DNA from: Streptomyces resistomycificus
Lineage (GTDB): Bacteria > Actinomycetota > Actinomycetes > Streptomycetales > Streptomycetaceae
Reading direction: 5' to 3'
Length of the DNA stretch: 64,000 nucleotides
Assembly: GCF_001514265.1 (NCBI RefSeq)
Contig: NZ_KQ948989.1
Span: forward strand, 310,001-374,000
Position numbers and translations under genes: made by a program. Positions 33,855 to 42,246 of the stretch are shown one piece after another; position 1 is the stretch's first letter; each line of letters opens with the position of its first letter. Below the pieces are notes generated by a model that searched no databases, had not been told where the DNA came from, and saw only the letters and a program-made list of their open reading frames with translations.

Positions 33855-33899
33855 GAGTTCTCTCTTGGAAAGGTCGAGACCTCTGTGTACGGTGGTGCC

Positions 33900-35576
33900 A
33901 TGCCAGACACATCCGCTCCGCAGACCGGCCCGCTGGTCACCGGTTCAGAGATCGCCCGGCTCGCCGGTGTCACGCGTGCCGCGGTCTCCAATTGGAGGCG
34001 GCGGTACGACGACTTCCCGGCGCCCGTCGGCGGTGGAGCGGGCAGCCCGCTCTTCGCCTTGGCAGAGGTGCAGGCCTGGCTGGACAAGCAGCGTAAGGGG
34101 CAGGACCTTTCGGAGGACGTGCAGCTGTGGCAGGCGCTGCGGGGTGCCTACGGCGACGACATGCTCGGCGCCCTCGCTGATGCTGCTCGACTGCTGGTCG
34201 ACCCGGCAGCAGACGCGATCGGTGCTCTGCCACCCGAGGCTGTCCGACTGCTCCGCACCGCGGCAGAGGGAGACGCGACAGGTGAGACGGCGAACGTACT
34301 TGCCGAACGTTTCACCGACTCCGTCCGGCGTGCCGGATCGGATCTGGTGACCTCGCCGCTCATCGTCCGAGCGGTGCGGCACTGCGTCGCAGACGCCACC
34401 GCCGTCGCAACCGTATTCGATCCGGCGTGCGGTATCGGTACATTGCTCATGGCTGTCGGGACCGAGCAGGGAACGCGCCGGTACGGCCAGGAAGTAGACG
34501 TGCGCAGCGCCCGCTTCGCACAGTTGCGAGCAGGCCTCACTGGGTTTACCGGGGTAGACGTTGTCGCGGGCGACTCTCTTCGAGATGATCAGTGGCCGGA
34601 CCTCAAGGCGGATCTCGTCGTCTGTGACCCACCGGTCGGTGACAGTGACTGGGGGCGCGAGGAACTGCTCCTCGACTCGCGCTGGGAGTTCGGTACACCG
34701 TCCCGCGCCGAGGGCGAACTCGCCTGGTTGCAGCATGCCTACGCGCACACCGCGCCAGGCGGTCAGGTGCTGATGGTCATGTCGGCGTCGGCTGCTTACC
34801 GTAAGGCGGGCCGTCGTATCCGAGCCGAGCTCGTACGGCGCGGTGTGCTCACTCAAGTCGTCGCCCTGCCACCGGGTAGCGCGGCCTCGCACGCCCTTCC
34901 GGTGCACCTCTGGCAGTTGCGTCGGCCGCAGTCTTCTGGCGGCGAGGCGGACAGCGTGCGCATGCTGGACCTGACCGAGAACGAGCCGGACGGCTCACTG
35001 GATCCCAGGCCCGATCAGACGGTGAACGTGCCGTTGATCGAATTGCTCGACGACACCGTGGACCTCACGCCGGGACGCTATGTCAGGGAGTCCCATCACG
35101 ACTACGCCGCTGAATACGTTCGTCTGCGGGATGAGCTGTCGCAGCAGGTTCGCCGACTGGCCGAGCTGCTGCCTCACTTGATCGAAGGCGAGGGTGCCGG
35201 TGTCCTGGACGGCCCGTCCGTCAGTGTCGCCGACCTCGCGCGTGCCGGACTTGTGGAATACGGTGAGGCCGAGCCGGTCTCCGTGAGCGACCAGCTCGAC
35301 ACCGACTTCCTCCTGGGCTTCCTGCGCAGCGCGCCGAATACTCGTCGCTCCACCAGCTCCAGTGGCACCTTCCGGTTCGATACGAAGGGTGCCCGCATCC
35401 CGCAGATGGACATCGTCGAGCAGCGCCGCTACGGCGCCGCGTTCCGGGCATTGCAGGAGTTCGAGGAGCGGGCACGGAAAATGGCCGAACTCAGCAAGGA
35501 AGCTGCCGCGCTCGCGCGTGACGGACTGAGCAGTGGTGCCCTCACACCACCGACAGAAGCGCCCGCTGCCGAATGA
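33900..35576 (+). CDS. HTH/N6-adenine methylase-like protein with altered motif IV
   Basis: 558 aa from ATG 33900 (GTG 33885 is also possible). Residues about 13-65 form a MerR/excisionase-like helix-turn-helix (TGSEIARLAGVTRAAVSNWRRRYDDFPAP, then LFALAEVQAWL). From about residue 130 comes an HsdM-type N6 methylase: FDPACGIGTLLMAVG is a good SAM motif, and WLQHAYAHTAPGGQVLMVM matches motif VI. Motif IV, however, is C-D-P-P-V-G where active enzymes have (N/D)PP(Y/F/W). A coiled helical region follows LRDELSQQVRRLAELL. No specificity or nuclease subunit adjoins it. It converges on the UvrD gene with a 12-bp gap. It may bind DNA or modify it weakly. Confidence 0.75.
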   Translation: MPDTSAPQTGPLVTGSEIARLAGVTRAAVSNWRRRYDDFPAPVGGGAGSPLFALAEVQAWLDKQRKGQDLSEDVQLWQALRGAYGDDMLGALADAARLLVDPAADAIGALPPEAVRLLRTAAEGDATGETANVLAERFTDSVRRAGSDLVTSPLIVRAVRHCVADATAVATVFDPACGIGTLLMAVGTEQGTRRYGQEVDVRSARFAQLRAGLTGFTGVDVVAGDSLRDDQWPDLKADLVVCDPPVGDSDWGREELLLDSRWEFGTPSRAEGELAWLQHAYAHTAPGGQVLMVMSASAAYRKAGRRIRAELVRRGVLTQVVALPPGSAASHALPVHLWQLRRPQSSGGEADSVRMLDLTENEPDGSLDPRPDQTVNVPLIELLDDTVDLTPGRYVRESHHDYAAEYVRLRDELSQQVRRLAELLPHLIEGEGAGVLDGPSVSVADLARAGLVEYGEAEPVSVSDQLDTDFLLGFLRSAPNTRRSTSSSGTFRFDTKGARIPQMDIVEQRRYGAAFRALQEFEERARKMAELSKEAAALARDGLSSGALTPPTEAPAAE

Positions 35577-35588
35577 CGCCCGGCTGAC

Positions 35589-37718
35589 TCAGCACGGGAC
35601 GAAAGGACTGGGCTCCCCGGTCCACGACACCGCCAGGGCCTCGCGTGCACGCGTGCACGCGACGAACAGCAGGCAGCGTTCCCGCAGCAGATCCGATTGG
35701 TGCTGGAGGGCATCGACCGAGGCCGGGGTCACCTCACGAGCGAAGGGCACCACACCCGCCGACACACCGAGTACTGCTACGCAGCGGAACTCCAGTCCCT
35801 TCATGGCATGCATGGTGGCCAGTCGTACACCTTCCACCTGCGGCCCCGGGTTGTCCCTGATCCGGGCCGCAGGAACCCCGGCCGCGGAGAGTCTGTCGTA
35901 CGCCTTGTCCAGCAGCACGTTGAAGCGGGTGCACACGCCGATCTCCGAGGGCCGGATTCCTTGGTTGATCCAGCCCTGCACGCGCTCGACCAGCGCGGCG
36001 ATCTCGGCCTGCTCCGACGTGTACCCCTTGATGTGCGGTCTGCGTCCGTGGAGGAGCGAGCGGTAGCCGGCCAGGGAGTCGCTGCTGTCGCCGGCCAGGT
36101 CATCGACGCTGACCTGGCTCATGATCCCGGTCGCCCAGGACAGGATCTCCTCCGTGCTGCGGTAGTTGACGCGCAGACGGTGGGTGCGGCCCGTCACCGC
36201 GATCCCCAGGGAACCGAGCGACACCCTTGAGTCGTAGATGCGCTGGTGAGGGTCACCGGTGATGAACATGTCGTCCCTGCTGGGCGACACGGCGCCGCGC
36301 AGGACACGCCACTGTGCCGGGTGCAGGTCCTGGGCCTCGTCCACCACCACGTGGTCGTGGGTGGGGGAGGACGCCGCGAGCAGCTCGGCAGCCCGTGCGC
36401 ATACCCCGAGGTGGGTGGTGGCCTTCCGGTCGCGCAGCATCGACTCGAACAACTCGACGGCGGGCCACAGCTGTTCCCGCCGTGCGGACGACAGCGCACT
36501 GCCGCGGCCACGCCGTGAGGCGACTCGGTACTCGTCCCAGCTGCGCAGATCCTGAGCGAGAATGATGTGCCGATACTCCTGAGCCAGGAACTGTTCCGGC
36601 CACGGCAGTCCGAGGTTCTTGATCACTCGCTGCCACAGTTGCCGCTCCTCCCGGTCGCCGAGTGGGGAGTGCACTTTGCCGTCGATGCGGCTCACGATGC
36701 CGTGCGCGTAGGCGTTGACCGTGGTCACGTCGGTACGCGCGAGTAGTGAGGCATCGCTGTCCAGCAGGACGGACAGGTTCTCCCGCAGGGACGCCGCCAG
36801 GACACCGGTGAAGGTGGTGAGCAGGACACGGGTGTCGGGGGACCGGGTGAGCAGGTGCTTGACCCGATGCAGTGCCGCAACCGTCTTGCCGGTTCCCGGG
36901 CCGCCGGTGACCTGCACCGGTCCACGGTACGAAACCCGATAGGCGACACGGCGTTGCGAGGGGTGAAGGAACACTCGCCAGGCGGCGAAGGGCTTTTCCA
37001 GGATGTGAACGAGTTCGTCCGGTCCGGTGACGAGCGTGATCCGGCTTGTGGTGTTGGCGATGGCGACGGCGAGGCTCTCGTCCGGGTCGGGTCCGGCGTC
37101 GACGGGCTGTCGTTCCGCGACGACGTCCCGGTATACCTCCTCGGGACTGAACCCTTCAGCGAGGTACTGGAGTACCTCGCACTGGTCCTCCGGCAGTAGC
37201 GTCTCGAACGCCCGTAGTTGTGTCGTGTCCACAATGGTCCGTACGGCCCGGAGTACCTGGTCGTCGATGCCGAGTTCGCGCAGGACGGTGTCCGAGTACT
37301 TGGCGAAGAGCAGCGAATCGGACGCTGCGGCGGCCTTCTCCAGGGCAGGAGTGAGCTCTTCGATCGCGACCACGTTGCGGACTTCCAGGGCCCGCGTGGC
37401 GGAGTTCGTCGTGTACATCCGCCTCGCAGCCCACGAATACGCCTGGTCGTGGGGGACGACGTTGACGAGCAGGAATACGTTGCTCCCGTCGTCGGGCGCG
37501 AGCACGACTCCCCGCCAGAAGTCGTTGATGCGGATGGTCCGCATGCGAGGGTCGCGGGCGTTCTCGACGGACTCCAGGTGTAGTCCCTTGTCCGCATGGA
37601 GTTCAGGGACGGTGAGTTGCTGGAATTTCTGCATGGCTTTGCGCACACCGGCCCTGACCGGCTTCTCGAGGACGTCGTAGCTCTCCCAGAAACTGCCGGC
37701 GAACGCGAGCTGTGGCAC
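35589..37718 (-). CDS. ParE/RelE-like domain fused to a UvrD-family helicase
   Basis: 709 aa. Residues 1-115 look like a RelE/ParE-fold toxin domain (FWESYDVLEKPVRAGVRKAMQKFQQL, MRTIRINDFWRGVVLAPDDG, FLLVNVVPHDQAYSWA). The helicase follows: Walker A in VTGGPGTGKTVAALHRVKHLL (about 270), VVDEAQDLHPAQWRVL (Walker B), GDPHQRIYDSR, LRVNYRSTEEIL and MHAMKGLEFRCVAVLGV, ending in VACTRAREALAVSW. All SF1 motifs seem intact. GTG at 37718 has GGGGAG about 8 nt upstream. It is the last gene of the leftward McrBC operon, 40 nt after mcrC. Confidence 0.87.
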   Translation of the reverse strand: MPQLAFAGSFWESYDVLEKPVRAGVRKAMQKFQQLTVPELHADKGLHLESVENARDPRMRTIRINDFWRGVVLAPDDGSNVFLLVNVVPHDQAYSWAARRMYTTNSATRALEVRNVVAIEELTPALEKAAAASDSLLFAKYSDTVLRELGIDDQVLRAVRTIVDTTQLRAFETLLPEDQCEVLQYLAEGFSPEEVYRDVVAERQPVDAGPDPDESLAVAIANTTSRITLVTGPDELVHILEKPFAAWRVFLHPSQRRVAYRVSYRGPVQVTGGPGTGKTVAALHRVKHLLTRSPDTRVLLTTFTGVLAASLRENLSVLLDSDASLLARTDVTTVNAYAHGIVSRIDGKVHSPLGDREERQLWQRVIKNLGLPWPEQFLAQEYRHIILAQDLRSWDEYRVASRRGRGSALSSARREQLWPAVELFESMLRDRKATTHLGVCARAAELLAASSPTHDHVVVDEAQDLHPAQWRVLRGAVSPSRDDMFITGDPHQRIYDSRVSLGSLGIAVTGRTHRLRVNYRSTEEILSWATGIMSQVSVDDLAGDSSDSLAGYRSLLHGRRPHIKGYTSEQAEIAALVERVQGWINQGIRPSEIGVCTRFNVLLDKAYDRLSAAGVPAARIRDNPGPQVEGVRLATMHAMKGLEFRCVAVLGVSAGVVPFAREVTPASVDALQHQSDLLRERCLLFVACTRAREALAVSWTGEPSPFVPC

Positions 37719-37758
37719 TCCGTGAACTCCCCACCCTGGACGGACACTTCGCAGTTGA

Positions 37759-38970
37759 TCATATGCGTGGTGTAGTCACCAGCCGGGCGGCCAGATCCTC
37801 GATGTCTGCCAGTAGCCCGGAGGGATCCAGATCCAGGTCGAGGGTGTGCTGGTGGATGACGATGCCCGCGTGTCTCACCGCGTGGGCCGTGTGCGCCGCG
37901 TTGCCTTTGGCGTACACCAGATGACCTTCCGGCAGGCCCAGAGCGGTGCAGTACGCAAGCATCTGATACAGATCGGCGTCGGGAAACCCGTCCCGTTTCT
38001 CGGCCTTGTACTTGGCGTCCACCACGGCACATACCGCACCGCTCGGTCCGTAAAGCACGAGGTCGGGCTTCATGCGGATCGCGGAGGCTTCGTCGAGGTG
38101 GTGCGGATCCTGGAGCCGAGCCGAGCGTCCGCCTGCGCGGCAGGCTTCCCGCAGCGCGACGGTCACGAAGTCCTCGAAGAGCTTGTTCATGTCGAAAAGG
38201 AATCCGTCGATGTGCAGTCCGCCGACGACATGCTCGACCGATGTGTCGTCCAGAACGGCCCGGGCCAGGTGAAGGGCGTGGTGGTACCGCGAGTTGAGGC
38301 GGGTGGGCTGCCACTTCGGCAGCGGCTGACCGCGCACAAGCGTGTCCGTATCCGCGAGTCGGGCGCGCTGGTGCAGGAGCCTGCGGCGTACGTCGCCCGG
38401 TACGCCGGGCAGCCGCAGCAGGCGCTCCACGGCCGTGCGCAGGATGCGGTTCTCCGCGATGTCGGTGGTGAACTCGTCGTAGGCGACCTCGACCGGCAGT
38501 GGGGCGCCGAACCGCCGCCGTATCTGCTCGGACTCCCGGATACGACCGCGTACGACGAGGGAGCTCTCCTCGGTCGCGCGGTATCCCTGCAGCAGACCCT
38601 GCCGCAATGCCCGGTCGACCTGCCGCTCCACGGCATGTGCGAGGGCGGGGAGCAGATCTCGGTGCTCTGCGACTTCCACGTTCCCCTCCCGCCAGATGCC
38701 TGCGGGGTCCAGGGCGTAACCGAGGAGGAAGAACAGACGGGCGATGGGGACCTTGGGCGTGACGCGCACCGTGACCGGCGTGCCGAAACCCGGGGCGGCG
38801 AAGGCCACCGCGCCGACCTTGCTACCGGCTCGCAGGGACCAGCGTCCCGGAGTGTACGGATCAGGGGCCGCGTCCACCATGTCTCCTGCGGCCAGGGCAC
38901 GCCCGATCTCTTCCGGCAGGGGCACAGAGAGGGCGGGGGCGTGTTCGACGAGTTCGATGACCCGACTCAC
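37759..38970 (-). CDS. mcrC: McrC-like nuclease subunit
   Basis: 403 aa. The N-terminal half has the McrC pattern (VGAVAFAAPGFGTPVTVRVTPKVPIARLFFLLGYA, then RQVDRALRQGLLQGYRATEE). The C-terminal nuclease domain contains a PD-(D/E)xK site: M-K-P-D-L-V-L ... V-V-D-A-K-Y-K, followed by DLYQMLAYCTALG. GTG at 38970 overlaps the mcrB stop by 4 nt and has GGGAG 8 nt upstream. With McrB it should form a GTP-driven complex cutting DNA with modified cytosines or another mark read by the McrB N-terminus. Confidence 0.9.
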   Translation of the reverse strand: MSRVIELVEHAPALSVPLPEEIGRALAAGDMVDAAPDPYTPGRWSLRAGSKVGAVAFAAPGFGTPVTVRVTPKVPIARLFFLLGYALDPAGIWREGNVEVAEHRDLLPALAHAVERQVDRALRQGLLQGYRATEESSLVVRGRIRESEQIRRRFGAPLPVEVAYDEFTTDIAENRILRTAVERLLRLPGVPGDVRRRLLHQRARLADTDTLVRGQPLPKWQPTRLNSRYHHALHLARAVLDDTSVEHVVGGLHIDGFLFDMNKLFEDFVTVALREACRAGGRSARLQDPHHLDEASAIRMKPDLVLYGPSGAVCAVVDAKYKAEKRDGFPDADLYQMLAYCTALGLPEGHLVYAKGNAAHTAHAVRHAGIVIHQHTLDLDLDPSGLLADIEDLAARLVTTPRI

Positions 38971-40784
38971 CGGAGCGACTCCCGGAGCGCCGCCAGCCCG
39001 TACCGCTTCTCGATGTCGATGCCCTCGCCGTAGTGGTGCTCCTCCAGCAGCGGGAGGATCTTGGTCCGCCAGGTCCGCTCCAGACCGCCCTCCCGGTAGA
39101 CACCCTTCTTCATGAGATACGAGGGCCCGATACGGAAGTCGGCGTCGTCGATACGGGAGTTGAGTACGTCGAGTAGATCGGCCGGCTCGCTCTCGCGGCC
39201 CTCGCGCGCGAGCCAACGACGCAGCAGCCCGCTCGTCGGCTCGGTGCGCGGTGACAGCTCGACGAAGGCGAAGCGTCGTCGCATGGCAGCGTCGACGAGG
39301 GCGATCGAACGGTCGGCGGTGTTCATGGTGCCAATGACGAAGAGATTGGGCGGCAGCGCGAAGTCGTCACCGGAGTATGTGAGCCGGACGGATTTGTTCC
39401 GGTACTCCAGCAGGAAGTACAGCTCGCCGAAGACCTTCGCCAGGTTGGCACGGTTGATCTCATCGATGATCAGGAAGTGCGGGACATGACGGTTGCCCTC
39501 GCGGTCGGCCAGATCAGCGAGTTCGCGCAGCGGACCGGCGGTGAGACGGAAGGCGACCTCGCGAGTCTGGGGGTCTTCCTGAGGCCGGAAGCCCTCGAAG
39601 AAGTCTTCGTACGCGTACGAGGGGTGGAACTGCACGAGCTTGACCTGCTCCGGGCCGCCGCCGAGAAACTCGGCCAGCTTGAGTGCGAGATAGGTCTTGC
39701 CGGTGCCGGGTGGGCCGTACAGGACCAACTGGCGCTCGTCCCACAGCAGATCGCGTACCTCTCGAAGCCAGTCGGCGTCGTGGACGAGGAGTTCGGCGGC
39801 GAGCTCGTCCGTCGGGACAGGCAGCTCCGGTTCCCGGCGGGCGGTGAGGGCGGGGATTTCCACGCTCGGATCCCGGTCGGCGGCTTCGGCTTCCTCGATC
39901 AGGTCCTCGTCGCTTATCCCCAGGCCGTCGATGAGATCCTTCACCGACGTCAGGTCGATCACGTCGTGCTGAGCCGAGAGCTTCTGCTGCAGTGCCTCGG
40001 GCAGGTCCTCGTAAGGATGTCCCTGATCCGCCCAGTCGACCGGTCGGCGCAGATCGGACCGGCCGTCCTCGGAGGCGACCTGTTCTGCGCCACCCGTGAT
40101 CTTCCCTACGTAGAGGCGGCCGCCCGAGATGGTGCACATGGTGTCGCCGGGCCTCATCCTGGAGAGGAACATGTGCAGTTCCTCGACCAGCTGGACCTTC
40201 TGGTTGTACGTCGCTGTGGCGGCGTAATCCTCTTCCACAGCGGCCCGCAGACGATCCTTGCTGATGCCCTGCTCGACGCCCTGCCGCAAATGTCGGACCC
40301 GCAGGGTCACCAGCCCCTCCGGCAGCCACAGCCGCCGGACGAGGTCGAGACCGGAAACGTTGGAACCGCGCACGAGCCAGGCCCGGTTGGGGCCCCACCA
40401 CACCTGATCGAGATAGTCGGAGAGCGGATGGCCGTCGGTCGACTTCCATTCCAGCCAGCCGTTGGCGCTGCGGCCGACCAGGATCTCGGCGGCGGCCGAC
40501 GGGGAGTTGCACTCGACGTCCTGGGTGAGTTCCAGCCAGCCGGGCCAGGTTGCCGACTCGGTGAAGATCTCGTCCTCGACGAGACGCTGCCTCAGCCGAT
40601 ACGACGACGGCATGCGGATGGGGAACGACGGTACGACCTCCTGCCGCCCCGGAGACCCGGCCAGGACAACGAACTTCTGGCTCCCGTTGGTCCCCTTCTC
40701 GGTCAGCAGCCGTCCGCGGGCCTCGGGACCTCCGCCCGGCAGTTGCAGCCGGAACTCCGGGTAATCCGTGTCGGTAGCGGACAT
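38967..40784 (-). CDS. mcrB: McrB-like AAA+ motor with DUF4357- and EVE-like reader domains
   Basis: 605 aa. The AAA core is at about 350-560: VLYGPPGTGKTYLALKLAEFL, FHPSYAYEDFFEGFRP, LIIDEINRANLAKVFGELYFLLEYR and FVIGTMNTADRSIALVDAAMRRRF, all characteristic of McrB GTPases. Residues about 25-130 resemble DUF4357 (FVVLAGSPGRQE, SPSAAAEILVGRSANGWLEWK). Residues about 135-235 look like an EVE/PUA-type fold (AWLVRGSN ... MRPGDTMCTISGGRLYVGKITG). Both are candidate readers of DNA modification in place of the classical McrB N-domain. ATG at 40784 is chosen with GGGGAG about 9 nt upstream; GTG 40793 is an alternative. Confidence 0.88.
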   Translation of the reverse strand: MSATDTDYPEFRLQLPGGGPEARGRLLTEKGTNGSQKFVVLAGSPGRQEVVPSFPIRMPSSYRLRQRLVEDEIFTESATWPGWLELTQDVECNSPSAAAEILVGRSANGWLEWKSTDGHPLSDYLDQVWWGPNRAWLVRGSNVSGLDLVRRLWLPEGLVTLRVRHLRQGVEQGISKDRLRAAVEEDYAATATYNQKVQLVEELHMFLSRMRPGDTMCTISGGRLYVGKITGGAEQVASEDGRSDLRRPVDWADQGHPYEDLPEALQQKLSAQHDVIDLTSVKDLIDGLGISDEDLIEEAEAADRDPSVEIPALTARREPELPVPTDELAAELLVHDADWLREVRDLLWDERQLVLYGPPGTGKTYLALKLAEFLGGGPEQVKLVQFHPSYAYEDFFEGFRPQEDPQTREVAFRLTAGPLRELADLADREGNRHVPHFLIIDEINRANLAKVFGELYFLLEYRNKSVRLTYSGDDFALPPNLFVIGTMNTADRSIALVDAAMRRRFAFVELSPRTEPTSGLLRRWLAREGRESEPADLLDVLNSRIDDADFRIGPSYLMKKGVYREGGLERTWRTKILPLLEEHHYGEGIDIEKRYGLAALRESLR

Positions 40785-40857
40785 CCTCACCACTCTCCCC
40801 GTACGCGCACATCACATCCACCGAGAACCATAGAGAGCCGCACTGACAACTGGTGGT

Positions 40858-42156
40858 TCACCAGGGCTCCAGCTCCCGGCGGACCGGCTGCCTGACGGGC
40901 AGCAGGGCCTCATGGGTGCGGGAGTGCTGGGCGGACAGCTCGCCGGTCTCGCGGTCCAGGTAGAAGGCGAACGCCTTGGCCTGGTTCGCGACATCCGCCG
41001 CGGGGCGGGTGAGTCCGGTACCCGTGATCACGATCAGCCGCTTGGGGGCGTCCTCGCCGGATGCCGCAGCGAGGCTGTTCATCTTGTGGACCGCCGAGGT
41101 CGACAGGCTCTTGCGGCCACTGTGCCAGGCGATATGGAAGAAGTCGGACTGTATGGGCTCGTCCGGGTCCACGCCTTCCCTGAGGTCCGCGAAGCCGAGA
41201 TCCGAGAGCTGCTCAAGGACCGCTTCCACGACCTCTGACGCGCTGAGCGTCCCGATACCGCCCCGCTTCTCCGGGCCCTCGGCCGTGGCCCAGAGTTCGC
41301 GGAACCCCGCGAACCAGCCGGGCACGCACTCGTCTTCGAGAGCGTCTGGGAACAGGGCGTCCTGCGGAGTCGGCGCCGATGTCGGGGCAGGCGGTGAACT
41401 GGGACGTGGAGGCTTCCACGCCGACTCGATGTCCCAGGTTCGCCGGCCCCGGCACAACAACTCCGCGATCTCCGTCAACGAGACCCTGGTATTGGGCATG
41501 CCCGGTACCGGAGAAGACCGACCGCGCAGACACCACCCCAGGTCGATCCGGCTCCAGCCGTCCCAGAGCGGGCTGTGCGCGTCCACCGTCCAGCCCAGGC
41601 TGGGCTTGAGCGCGACGCGCACGTACGCGTCGGGCAGCTCGGCCTCGAGAACGGCCTTGCTCCACCCGCCGCCCACCGTGTCGAGTTTCGGAGCGTGCCG
41701 CGTGCCGTAGGGGAAGTAGCGATTGCCCGCGGCCACACGCAACACCCGGACATCCCGTGCGACGAGCAGATCGGCCAGCTCGGTCACTTCGGAGGGCTCG
41801 CTCTCGTGCCAGCGCCACGGCGAGGGAAGCGGCACACCGGCGAGGTGCGCCGAGGCGACGGCGTGCACGGCGTCGACGAGGGCATCGGCGGGCGTGGTCA
41901 GCGGCCAGACGGACGGAGGGCTGTCGAGGTCCGGGTCCTCGATCGCCCAGACATCGGCGTGTCCGAAGCGGCAGAGGAAGAGCACGACCGACTGGTGGCC
42001 GGTCAGGTCCACTTTGAGGTAGTCGCGTCCCTCGATGTCACCGAGCTGGATCCGGTCACCGAGTTCGGGGTGACGCTCTCGGAGCTTCTCTTCCAGCGTC
42101 CGGAAATGCAGGTGTCTGCTGAAGGCGGCGAGCGTGTCAGCCGTCGGGAAGGACAA
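40858..42156 (-). CDS. Unknown protein with C-terminal Mrr-like fold lacking the usual QxK site
   Basis: 432 aa. TTG at 42156 is supported by AGGAG about 9 nt upstream. The N-terminal 230 residues are not recognised (IEGRDYLKVDLTGHQSVVLFLCRFGHADVWAI; LAELLCRGRRTW). A Pro-rich linker follows at about 265-280. The last 130 residues read like an Mrr-type restriction fold (VVEAVLEQLSDLGFADLREG, SAVHKMNSLAAASG, RLIVITGTGLTRPAADVANQ). The strand that normally holds Gln-x-Lys reads FFHIAWHSGRK, so the classical catalytic pair seems absent. It lies 73 nt before mcrB in the same direction. The 90-bp gap ahead of it contains a weak CCCCC/GGGGG hairpin at 42219-42235. Confidence 0.6.
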   Translation of the reverse strand: MSFPTADTLAAFSRHLHFRTLEEKLRERHPELGDRIQLGDIEGRDYLKVDLTGHQSVVLFLCRFGHADVWAIEDPDLDSPPSVWPLTTPADALVDAVHAVASAHLAGVPLPSPWRWHESEPSEVTELADLLVARDVRVLRVAAGNRYFPYGTRHAPKLDTVGGGWSKAVLEAELPDAYVRVALKPSLGWTVDAHSPLWDGWSRIDLGWCLRGRSSPVPGMPNTRVSLTEIAELLCRGRRTWDIESAWKPPRPSSPPAPTSAPTPQDALFPDALEDECVPGWFAGFRELWATAEGPEKRGGIGTLSASEVVEAVLEQLSDLGFADLREGVDPDEPIQSDFFHIAWHSGRKSLSTSAVHKMNSLAAASGEDAPKRLIVITGTGLTRPAADVANQAKAFAFYLDRETGELSAQHSRTHEALLPVRQPVRRELEPW

Positions 42157-42246
42157 AGGGGGCGCTCCTGCGGGTGCGGTGCGATCATGATCTTTTCGTG
42201 AGGGTATGGCCTCGGCCGCCCCCGGGAGAAGGGGGTTCCTGGCCGA

